NCBI GenBank assembly: GCA_030637205.1
Contig: DAOVVL010000101.1
Location: 1-6,992, forward strand
Direction of reading: 5' to 3'
Source of the DNA: Thalassospiraceae bacterium
Lineage (GTDB): Bacteria; Pseudomonadota; Alphaproteobacteria; Rhodospirillales; Magnetovibrionaceae
Length of the DNA stretch: 6,992 nucleotides
A program made the position numbers and the translations under genes. The notes below the pieces were generated by a model. It was not told the origin of the DNA and made no database searches. It saw only the letters and a program-made list of their open reading frames with translations. Shown piece after piece: positions 1 to 5,950 of this stretch (within the stretch, counting starts at the first letter, position 1; each line of letters begins with the position of its first letter).

Positions 1-513
1 GATCTGGCGACGCGCACAATTCGCCAACTCACCAAACACACCGCCATTGATACCGGGCCAAGTTATTCACCGGATAGTTCCAAAATCGTTTTTGAATCTG
101 ACCGCAGCGGCGCTCAGCAACTCTATATTATGAAGTCTTCAGGGGGCAACGCGAAGCGACTAAGCTTTGGCCCAAGACGCGCCCGTTATGCCACCCCGGT
201 GTGGTCACCGCGCGGTGACTGGATTGCCTTTACCCGTATTTACAATGGCCAGACCGCTATTGGACTGATGCGCACCGATGGTACCGGCGAGCGGATCTTG
301 GCCCAATCGGGCCCTCGGGGCGATTGGGTGGAAGGCCCGACCTGGGCGCCCAATGGCCGGGTTTTGATGTTTTTCCGCCAAGAAAAGGCGGATCGCCAAG
401 GAAAAGGTGGCAAAACCCGGATGTTTACCATCGATATCACTGGCCAGAATGAACGCGAAGTGGTGACCCCGGTAGATGCCTCTGATCCGGCGTGGTCGCC
501 CTTGAATCCGTGA
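1..513 (+). CDS. tolB: TolB, periplasmic beta-propeller protein of the Tol-Pal system (3' part only)
   Basis: The reading frame is open from base 1 and stops at TGA 511-513, giving the last 170 residues; the start and N-terminal domain lie upstream of the window. The visible part has repeated TolB/WD40-like propeller blades, each with a P-x-[WY]-[SA]-P-x-G/S-type turn followed by a beta strand: SYSPDSSKIVFES near residues 21-33, VWSPRGDWIAFTR near 66-78, TWAPNGRVLMFF near 111-122, and a final AWSP at 165-168 that would close the ring. Known role of the family: a soluble periplasmic protein that binds Pal and the TolA C-terminal domain and helps couple the inner-membrane TolQRA motor to the outer membrane during division. 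The pal gene directly downstream supports the call. No frameshift is seen. Confidence 0.95.
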   Translation, partial: DLATRTIRQLTKHTAIDTGPSYSPDSSKIVFESDRSGAQQLYIMKSSGGNAKRLSFGPRRARYATPVWSPRGDWIAFTRIYNGQTAIGLMRTDGTGERILAQSGPRGDWVEGPTWAPNGRVLMFFRQEKADRQGKGGKTRMFTIDITGQNEREVVTPVDASDPAWSPLNP

Positions 514-557
514 CGGACCTACTTGAAAGCGAAAAATTCCATAAGTGGCAGAACCCC

Positions 558-586
558 TTGAAAACTCTAGGGGGCTGTCATATAGT
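558..586 (+). promoter_or_regulatory. Sigma-70-type promoter for pal
   Basis: TTGAAA at 558-563 and TATAGT at 581-586 are separated by exactly 17 bases; each differs from the E. coli consensus hexamer at one or two positions. Transcription would start near 592-594 and give a leader of about 135 bases before pal. The site lies in the 215-base tolB-pal gap, which is more AT-rich than the coding regions. It suggests pal can be expressed independently of the upstream tol genes. Assignment is by pattern only. Confidence 0.6.
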
Positions 587-631
587 CCCAAAACGAAAAA
601 GAATAATAATTACAAGTGTCAGCCTAGAGTT
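563..631. repeat. Nine-base inverted repeat flanking the pal -10 region
   Basis: AACTCTAGG at 563-571 is the exact reverse complement of CCTAGAGTT at 623-631, with 51 bases between. The left arm starts at the last base of the -35 hexamer and runs into the promoter spacer. The right arm lies about 30-40 bases inside the predicted transcript. Only the right arm would be transcribed from that promoter, so any role would be as a pair of DNA half-sites rather than an RNA stem. It could also be chance. Confidence 0.35.
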
Positions 632-717
632 ATGAGAAATTTGGTACCATTTCCTTCCACTCAACAGAGGAATCGAGTAACCAAGTATCCGGTTTGAAAA
701 CGAACGCTCCAGCGAAT

Positions 718-722
718 GGGAG
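718..722 (+). promoter_or_regulatory. Ribosome-binding site of pal
   Basis: GGGAG lies six bases before the ATG at 729. This is good Shine-Dalgarno spacing and supports the chosen pal start. Confidence 0.7.
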
Positions 723-728
723 ATTTAT

Positions 729-1205
729 ATGCGTCTCAAAATATTGAGTGTTATCGTAGCGGCAAGTTTTGCTGCTGCATGTGCGGCGGCTCCCGGTGGG
801 GAAACCGCTTCAACTGAGTCTGAAGCTATTTCGGGTCCGGCTTATGAGGCGGGCAGCCAGCAAGACTTGGCCGTCAACGTGGGCGATCGTGTCCACTTTG
901 CTTTTGACAAGTACGACCTGACCGATCAGGCACGCGAAACTTTGCAGCAACAAGCTGCATGGCTTGCAACCTATTCAGGCGCAAAGATCATCGTTGAAGG
1001 TCATTGTGATGAGCGCGGCACCCGTGAGTACAACCTCGCCCTTGGCGAACGTCGTGCGACAGCGACTGCCAACTACCTGATGGCGCAAGGCGTTGCTAAA
1101 GATCGTATCCAGATCATATCGTATGGTAAGGAACGTCCGGAAGATCCGGCTTCCAACGAACGGGCCTGGGCCAAGAATCGCCGTTCCGTGACCGTCATTA
1201 AATAA
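729..1205 (+). CDS. pal: Pal, peptidoglycan-associated outer-membrane lipoprotein
   Basis: A 158-residue protein, a normal length for Pal. Residues 1-17 form a lipoprotein signal peptide (MRLK, then a hydrophobic stretch) ending in AAAC, with the lipid-bearing cysteine at C18; Ala instead of the usual Leu at -3 is a mild departure from the lipobox. A Ser/Glu/Ala-rich tether follows to about residue 50, then an OmpA C-terminal domain at about 54-158. The peptidoglycan-binding signature is clear: GHCDERGTREYN at 91-102 and LGERRA at 105-110. D94 and R108/R109 stand at the spacing of the residues that bind diaminopimelate in the family. The protein ends in NRRSVTVIK, as Pal proteins do. Family role: anchors the outer membrane to peptidoglycan and cycles with TolB during constriction. 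The start is supported by GGGAG at 718-722. The upstream neighbour is tolB and the next gene cpoB, the standard order. Confidence 0.97.
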   Translation: MRLKILSVIVAASFAAACAAAPGGETASTESEAISGPAYEAGSQQDLAVNVGDRVHFAFDKYDLTDQARETLQQQAAWLATYSGAKIIVEGHCDERGTREYNLALGERRATATANYLMAQGVAKDRIQIISYGKERPEDPASNERAWAKNRRSVTVIK

Positions 1206-1253
1206 GACGCTCAAGGGAATGGTTCTGGCTCTCTTTGAGGGCCAAGGTTCAAA

Positions 1254-1309
1254 CGGGGCGCTCTACCGGACCGGGTCAACCGGGTTGGTGGGGCGCCCCG
1301 AACTTTGTT
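1254..1309 (+). terminator. Strong hairpin after pal, probable terminator
   Basis: Bases 1254-1269 can pair with 1285-1300 over 16 positions, including four G-U pairs; the outer eight (CGGGGCGC with GCGCCCCG) are perfect. After one A-G mismatch, CCGG 1271-1274 pairs with CCGG 1280-1283 around a five-base loop. The 3' side reads AACTTTGTT, only a weak U tract, so termination may be partial. It begins 48 bases after the pal stop codon, where the end of a pal transcript would be expected. A non-terminating processing or stability hairpin is the alternative. Confidence 0.5.
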
Positions 1310-1356
1310 AAAAGCCTCGAATCCATGCGCTGAAAAGCGGCGATCTGCTTTGGTGG

Positions 1357-1400
1357 CCCCCGCGCGCTCAGCAGTTTCCTCGGGGGTTTGCCCTATTTTT
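1357..1400 (+). terminator. Second hairpin with T-rich tail upstream of cpoB
   Basis: CCCCCG at 1357-1362 pairs perfectly with CGGGGG at 1381-1386 around an 18-base loop. It is followed by TTTGCCCTATTTTT at 1387-1400. The large loop and broken T run make this a poor textbook terminator. It could be a leaky terminator or a leader structure of cpoB, whose likely start codon is 29 bases further on. Confidence 0.25.
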
Positions 1401-1416
1401 GCCGGAATATCAGGCC

Positions 1417-1422
1417 AAGGTG
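1417..1422 (+). promoter_or_regulatory. Ribosome-binding site deciding the cpoB start
   Basis: AAGGTG lies about 6-8 bases before ATG 1429. The later in-frame ATGs at 1480 and 1498 have no purine-rich sequence at the right distance, so this site favours 1429. Confidence 0.5.
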
Positions 1423-1428
1423 TGCCAA

Positions 1429-2658
1429 ATGCGAAACAATTCAAACCTGCCTTTGCGGCATCAAGACCGACCTGAAACCATGTGCGCACAACCGCGCATG
1501 CGCCACCGCGCGGGCGTGGTCGTACTGGCGGCGTGTTTTGCTGCCTTTTTTGTCACCGGGGTTCAGGCGCAAGATGCAGGCACGGTTGAACTTTCAGATC
1601 GCCTTGAGCGCCTTGAACGCGACATCCAGACCCTGAACCGCCAGATCAGTATGCAAGGCGTGAACCCGGGTGTTGCTGCCCCATCGACTTCACCGCCCCA
1701 GCTTTTACAGCCGGGCCAGCCTGTGATTGGGGCCGCGCCCCAAGTGGCCCCCCAACTGCGCACCCCAACGCCATCGACAACGACTTCAATGGTGGCCCAG
1801 CCCGACCTTCCGGAAGGTACGATTGACCGCTTGATGGTTCAGTTATCGAATCTGGAACAGGAAGTACGCGGCATTACCAATTCAATGGAACGGGTGGATT
1901 ACCGCATCGGGTTAATTGAAACGCGCCTCGATACGCTGGTGGGCGACATTGATTTCCGCCTGTCGCGGCTCGAAACCGGTGCAGCCGGTGGCCCAAGCAC
2001 CCTTGCGGCACCCGGCCCGGCGTCGGTGCGCCCGACCGGACCCAACGATGGCACCATCACGCCGATCACCAGCTACAGCGCCAAAACGTCCGGCGCGCCC
2101 CAAGTGATGGGTTCCATCAGCAAAGACAAGTTAGATGCCTATATGGCAAACCAGGAACAGGTCGAAGGCGCTGTGGCGAATACCACAAATGCAGACGGCA
2201 CACCCCAGGCGGCCGAAACCGTTGCCGCCGCCCCGGTGCCGGTAAAACCTGAGCTGAAATTCATTCCCGAAGGCACCGTTCAGGAACAATACAAACACGC
2301 GTTTAACCTGATGCGTCGCGCCAAGTATGTTGAAGCCGAACAGGCGTGGCAGGAATTCATTGTTGTGCGCGATGGCGAAAAGCTGGTTGAAAATGCCCGC
2401 TATTGGCTGGGTGAAACCTATTATGTGCAAAAACGTTTTCTGGAATCTGCGCAAGCCTTTTTGGCTTCGTATCAGGCTGCACCCGGTGGCGGCAAAGGGG
2501 CGGACTCGTTGTTCAAGCTTGGCAAGTCCATGTCCAACCTTGGCAAAAAAGACGAAGCCTGCGCGGCTTATTCCAAGTTGCGCAAGGAATTCACTGAACT
2601 TAGCGCCAACGTTAAACAAAACCTTGATCGTGAAACCAAATCGCTTAGCTGCATCTAG
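1429..2658 (+). CDS. cpoB: CpoB (YbgF), periplasmic coiled-coil/TPR division coordinator
   Basis: A protein of 409 residues from ATG 1429. Residues 28-47 are a hydrophobic signal-peptide core ending in VQA, with likely cleavage before Q48. A short heptad-type coiled coil follows at about 53-74, a Pro/Gln-rich linker at about 79-129, a longer coiled coil at 132-182, and a second low-complexity Ala/Pro/Thr linker to about 280. The C-terminal third (about 282-409) is a TPR domain: EQYKHAFNLMRRAKYVEAE, then ARYWLGETYYVQKRFLESA, then a third unit with LGKKDEACAAYSKL. Coiled coil plus TPR just after pal identifies CpoB, which in E. coli (about 263 residues) binds TolA and tunes PBP1B during constriction. 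This version is long, mainly through its linkers. Start uncertainty: ATG 1480 or 1498 would give a more ordinary signal peptide, but only 1429 has a good ribosome-binding site. Confidence 0.9.
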   Translation: MRNNSNLPLRHQDRPETMCAQPRMRHRAGVVVLAACFAAFFVTGVQAQDAGTVELSDRLERLERDIQTLNRQISMQGVNPGVAAPSTSPPQLLQPGQPVIGAAPQVAPQLRTPTPSTTTSMVAQPDLPEGTIDRLMVQLSNLEQEVRGITNSMERVDYRIGLIETRLDTLVGDIDFRLSRLETGAAGGPSTLAAPGPASVRPTGPNDGTITPITSYSAKTSGAPQVMGSISKDKLDAYMANQEQVEGAVANTTNADGTPQAAETVAAAPVPVKPELKFIPEGTVQEQYKHAFNLMRRAKYVEAEQAWQEFIVVRDGEKLVENARYWLGETYYVQKRFLESAQAFLASYQAAPGGGKGADSLFKLGKSMSNLGKKDEACAAYSKLRKEFTELSANVKQNLDRETKSLSCI

Positions 2659-2697
2659 TCGCTTATCCTAAAAAATACGGGAATAAAGCCAGCGCCC

Positions 2698-3867
2698 ATG
2701 ACCAACGCCATCACCCCTTCACAATGCCAGCCTGTAAGTGCAGGTGACTTTGATGCGTGCATGGCACCGTTCAACTTAACGTCTGTTCCCTTGATTGCAG
2801 TTGCCGTTTCCGGCGGTGCCGACAGCATGGCGCTGATGGTGCTGGCGGACCGTTGGGCGCGCGCAACGGGCGGCAAAGCCATTGGCATCACCGTTGATCA
2901 CGGCCTTCGTCAAGATGGTGCCGCTGAAGCGCAACAGGTGGGCGTTTGGCTAAATGCACGTGCCATTGAACATCACGTGCTTACATGGCAGCCAGACGAA
3001 AAAATCAAAAGCGCCGTGCAGGAACGCGCGCGCATTGCACGCTATCATCTGATGGCTGAATGGTGCGCCGCCAACGGGGTCCGCCACTTGTTGGTCGGCC
3101 ATCATCTGGAAGATCAGGCCGAAACCTTTTTGATGCGCCTCGGCCATGGAAGTGGTCTTGACGGTCTGGCGGCCATGGCGCCCGTGCGCAATGCGTTTGA
3201 CGGGTTCGAGCTTTCGCTGCTTCGCCCGTTGCTCAAGATTTCAAAAACGCGCCTGCGCCAGACCTTAAACGAACGGGGCCAGGTGTGGATTGAAGATCCT
3301 TCCAATATGAACCCGGCATTTGAGCGGGTCCGAACGCGCCGGCTTGTGGACCAGCTTTGCCGCCATGAAGGCATTTCGCCAGAACTTCTGGCGGGTGCCG
3401 CTTGTGGCGCCGGGGCGTTAAAGCGTGTGCTGGAAAGTGCCGTGGATGCTTTTTTAGCCGCTTATGAAGTGAAAGCAGGCAAGGGCGCATGTGAAATTGA
3501 CCTCGGCGCGTTTTTGGCGCTGGACCCTGAATTACAGCGCCGCACGCTGGTGCGGCTGGTGGCTGGCATTGGCGGCGATAAATACCCGCCAGCGGCCTTG
3601 AAGATGTCCCGCTTGCTGGCGTGGGTCCGGGGCGAAAAGGCGGGCAGGGGCCGAACCCTTGGCCATTGCCGCATTTCGCGGGGCGCCAGGTTCCTGCACG
3701 TAAGCCCAGAGCAACCGCGCCAAAGGCCTGTGGCGCGCGCTATGGTTAAGAACATTACAGGCCAAAACCGGGGGGTTTTCCTTGTCGAAAACCCCGATAT
3801 GCCTTACATCCTAAGGAACAGCCCAGACGAGAAACTGGCAGTTCAGCCCTTGCAGACAGGCCCCTAA
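2698..3867 (+). CDS. tilS: TilS, tRNA(Ile)-lysidine synthetase
   Basis: A 389-residue cytosolic enzyme. Family role: it uses ATP to attach lysine to C34 of the CAU-anticodon isoleucine tRNA, so that it reads AUA and is charged with isoleucine. The N-type ATP-pyrophosphatase P-loop SGGADS is at 38-43, after the strand LIAVAV. VDHGLR is at 66-71, GHHLEDQAETFLMRL at 134-148 with GHGSGLDGLAAM following, RPLL at 176-179, and WIEDPSN plus the Arg-rich ERVRTRR at 197-215; all are TilS landmarks. The C-terminal part (about 240-389) is divergent, as is usual in the family, and I cannot assign each subdomain. The gene starts 39 bases after cpoB. The ATG has only a weak ribosome-binding site (AAAG nine bases upstream; GGGA is 15 bases away), so the exact start is less sure than the gene. 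Confidence 0.95.
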   Translation: MTNAITPSQCQPVSAGDFDACMAPFNLTSVPLIAVAVSGGADSMALMVLADRWARATGGKAIGITVDHGLRQDGAAEAQQVGVWLNARAIEHHVLTWQPDEKIKSAVQERARIARYHLMAEWCAANGVRHLLVGHHLEDQAETFLMRLGHGSGLDGLAAMAPVRNAFDGFELSLLRPLLKISKTRLRQTLNERGQVWIEDPSNMNPAFERVRTRRLVDQLCRHEGISPELLAGAACGAGALKRVLESAVDAFLAAYEVKAGKGACEIDLGAFLALDPELQRRTLVRLVAGIGGDKYPPAALKMSRLLAWVRGEKAGRGRTLGHCRISRGARFLHVSPEQPRQRPVARAMVKNITGQNRGVFLVENPDMPYILRNSPDEKLAVQPLQTGP

Positions 3868-3879
3868 GGCTTATCTCTT
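3849..3879 (+). promoter_or_regulatory. Possible heat-shock (RpoH/sigma-32) promoter of ftsH
   Basis: CTTG at 3849-3852 is followed after 17 bases by CTTATCT at 3870-3876. The described alphaproteobacterial heat-shock promoter pattern is CTTG, 17-18 bases, CYTAT-T--G; this site matches all but the last G. It overlaps the tilS stop codon and would start transcription about 35 bases before ftsH. ftsH is heat-inducible in other bacteria, which adds plausibility. Evidence is pattern and context only. Confidence 0.4.
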
Positions 3880-3907
3880 AATCATCTGGCTCCAATAAAT
3901 TACTTTT

Positions 3908-3914
3908 AAGGAAA
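3908..3914 (+). promoter_or_regulatory. Ribosome-binding site fixing the TTG start of ftsH
   Basis: AAGGAAA, with its GGA core at 3910-3912, is six bases before TTG 3919. No in-frame ATG or GTG lies at a suitable place, and the next in-frame ATG would remove most of the first membrane helix. The site therefore decides for the TTG. Confidence 0.75.
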
Positions 3915-3918
3915 TACA

Positions 3919-5868
3919 TTGAATTTCAGCAGAAACATCCTGTTTTGGGTCGTCATTGGTTTGTTGTTGATGGCGTTGTTCAATCTGTTCCAGGGTGCCC
4001 AGCAGAGCACCGGACAGGCCCCGTTGGCATATTCCGAATTTTTGACCGCGGTTGATAGCGGCGAAATTCGCGATGTGACGATCAAGGGTGCCAACTCGGG
4101 CAGCAACATCGCCGGTCATTTCCGCGATGGGCGCAACTTCACCACCTTTGCCCCCGATGATCCGGGCCTGATCAAGCATCTGAGCGAACAGGATGTCCGT
4201 ATTTCGGCGATGCAGTCTGATGAAGACACGCCGACGTTTCTCGGCATCCTGATTTCGTGGTTCCCGATGCTGTTGCTGATCGGTGTGTGGATTTTCTTCA
4301 TGCGCCAGATGCAGGGCACCAGCGGCAAGGCGATGGGCTTTGGTAAATCCAAGGCAAAGTTGCTGACCGAAAAACAGGGCCGCGTCACCTTTGATGACGT
4401 TGCCGGCATTGATGAAGCCAAGCAGGAACTGGAAGAAGTGGTCGAGTTTTTGCGCGACCCGCACAAGTTTCAGCGCCTCGGCGGCCAGATCCCCAAAGGT
4501 GTGTTGCTGGTAGGCCCTCCGGGTACCGGTAAAACGTTGCTGGCGCGCGCCATTGCCGGTGAAGCCAATGTGCCGTTCTTCACCATCTCCGGTTCTGACT
4601 TCGTTGAAATGTTTGTCGGCGTCGGCGCATCGCGTGTGCGCGACATGTTCGAACAGGGCAAGAAAAATGCGCCCTGCATCATCTTCATTGATGAAATTGA
4701 CGCCGTTGGCCGCCACCGTGGTGCGGGCCTTGGCGGCGGCAATGATGAACGCGAACAGACCTTGAACCAGTTGCTGGTGGAAATGGACGGGTTCGAGAGC
4801 AACGAAGGCGTGATCCTGATCGCAGCCACCAACCGTCCCGACGTGCTGGACCCGGCGCTGCTGCGTCCCGGCCGTTTTGATCGCCAGGTTACCGTGCCTA
4901 ACCCCGATATTCTGGGCCGCGAGAAAATCCTCAAAGTCCATATGAGGAAAGTTCCGCTGGCACCCGATGTTGAACCCCGCGTCATTGCACGCGGCACCCC
5001 CGGTTTCTCTGGTGCCGATCTGGCCAACCTGGTGAACGAAGCCGCTTTGCTGGCTGCGCGTACCGGCAAGCGGGTGGTAACGCAGGCTGACTTCGAGGCC
5101 TCCAAAGACAAGGTCATGATGGGCACCGAGCGTCGCTCGATGGTGATGACGGATGAAGAAAAGAAGCTCACCGCGGTTCACGAAGCGGGCCACGCATTGG
5201 TTGGCATTTTCATGCCCAAGTGCGATCCGCTACACAAGGTGACGATCATTCCGCGCGGACGTGCGCTGGGATTGACCATGAACCTGCCGGAACGCGATCG
5301 CTATACGTACTCAAAGCTCGAGCTGGAATCCAAGCTGGCCATGATGTTTGGTGGCCGCATTGCCGAAGAACTGGTGTTTGGTGTAGAAAACGTCACCACC
5401 GGGGCCGGCAATGATATTCAGCAAGCCACCGGCATGGCCCGGCGCATGGTGACGGAATTTGGTTTTTCCGACATACTTGGACCGCTGCGCTACAACGATA
5501 ACGAGGAAGAAGTCTTCCTTGGCCATTCGGTAACCCAGCACAAGAACGTTTCGGACGCCACCGCCAAACTGATCGACGAAGAGGTCCGCAGGCTGGTTGA
5601 CGAGGCCGCTGGCCATTCCAGACGCATCCTGACCAAACACCGCGCAGATCTCGATACCGTGGCCGAAGCGTTGCTCGAATATGAAACGCTCACCGGTGCC
5701 GAAGTTGACGATCTGTTGGCGGGCAAGGGCATTCACCGTCCCGAAGACGATGATACGTCCACCGAAGGCGGGCGCAAGGCATCCGTGCCCAGCGCCGGTA
5801 AGGGCAAGGAAAGTACCGACAAAAGCAAGCCCAGTGGCGGGATCGGCGAACCGCAACCCGAATCCTGA
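3919..5868 (+). CDS. ftsH: FtsH, ATP-dependent membrane zinc metalloprotease
   Basis: A full-length 649-residue protein, normal for the family. Membrane helices lie at about 7-24 and 108-127, with a periplasmic domain between them. The AAA+ module starts near VTFDDVAGIDEAK (156-168). Walker A GPPGTGKT is at 199-206, the pore loop FVGVGA at 232-237, Walker B IIFIDEID at 254-261, and the second region of homology ATNRPDVLDPALLRPGRFDR at 303-322 with arginine fingers R316 and R319. The zinc site HEAGH is at 421-425, with D499 in GAGNDI as the likely third ligand. The last 45 residues are a charged, low-complexity tail. Family role: a hexameric inner-membrane protease that extracts and degrades damaged membrane proteins and regulators such as RpoH and LpxC. 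The start codon is TTG, supported by AAGGAAA at 3908-3914. The gene follows tilS by 51 bases. Confidence 0.98.
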   Translation: MNFSRNILFWVVIGLLLMALFNLFQGAQQSTGQAPLAYSEFLTAVDSGEIRDVTIKGANSGSNIAGHFRDGRNFTTFAPDDPGLIKHLSEQDVRISAMQSDEDTPTFLGILISWFPMLLLIGVWIFFMRQMQGTSGKAMGFGKSKAKLLTEKQGRVTFDDVAGIDEAKQELEEVVEFLRDPHKFQRLGGQIPKGVLLVGPPGTGKTLLARAIAGEANVPFFTISGSDFVEMFVGVGASRVRDMFEQGKKNAPCIIFIDEIDAVGRHRGAGLGGGNDEREQTLNQLLVEMDGFESNEGVILIAATNRPDVLDPALLRPGRFDRQVTVPNPDILGREKILKVHMRKVPLAPDVEPRVIARGTPGFSGADLANLVNEAALLAARTGKRVVTQADFEASKDKVMMGTERRSMVMTDEEKKLTAVHEAGHALVGIFMPKCDPLHKVTIIPRGRALGLTMNLPERDRYTYSKLELESKLAMMFGGRIAEELVFGVENVTTGAGNDIQQATGMARRMVTEFGFSDILGPLRYNDNEEEVFLGHSVTQHKNVSDATAKLIDEEVRRLVDEAAGHSRRILTKHRADLDTVAEALLEYETLTGAEVDDLLAGKGIHRPEDDDTSTEGGRKASVPSAGKGKESTDKSKPSGGIGEPQPES

Positions 5869-5895
5869 ACATGAGCTTGAACGTGTAACTGCACC

Positions 5896-5937
5896 GCCCC
5901 GCTGACCGGACTTAAACCGGCGGCGGGGCTTTGCTTT
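5896..5937 (+). terminator. Intrinsic terminator-like hairpin between ftsH and folP
   Basis: GCCCCGC at 5896-5902 pairs perfectly with GCGGGGC at 5923-5929. The stem extends by a G-U and a G-C pair, then, past a bulged A, CCGG 5906-5909 pairs with CCGG 5917-5920 around a seven-base loop. It is followed at once by TTTGCTTT at 5930-5937. It starts 28 bases after the ftsH stop codon. The T run is interrupted, so some readthrough into folP is likely. Confidence 0.65.
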
Positions 5938-5941
5938 GGAG
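5938..5941 (+). promoter_or_regulatory. Ribosome-binding site of folP
   Basis: GGAG lies nine bases before ATG 5951. An in-frame TTG at 5936 overlaps this same motif and would have no ribosome-binding site of its own, so 5951 is preferred. The site sits directly against the T tract of the preceding hairpin. Confidence 0.65.
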
Positions 5942-5950
5942 AACCCCGCG

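Noticed and set aside
554..573. CCCCT/AGGGG stem after tolB as a terminator
   Set aside because: The stem is only five pairs with a ten-base loop and no T tract follows. It overlaps the proposed pal promoter, whose hexamers explain the region better.
1211..1489. A 92-codon minus-strand open frame in the pal-cpoB gap
   Set aside because: It runs into the start of cpoB, includes both hairpins and has a composition without recognisable features; no ribosome-binding site or conserved motif supports it.
3850..3877. A sigma-70 promoter before ftsH (TTGCAG, 16 bases, TATCTC)
   Set aside because: The -10 hexamer is poor; the same bases fit the heat-shock pattern better.
3871..5193. A 440-codon open frame on the minus strand opposite ftsH
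   Set aside because: It lies entirely antisense to an intact, motif-complete ftsH. Its translation is rich in His, Gln and Arg with no recognisable domain, as expected from the complement of a GC-biased gene.
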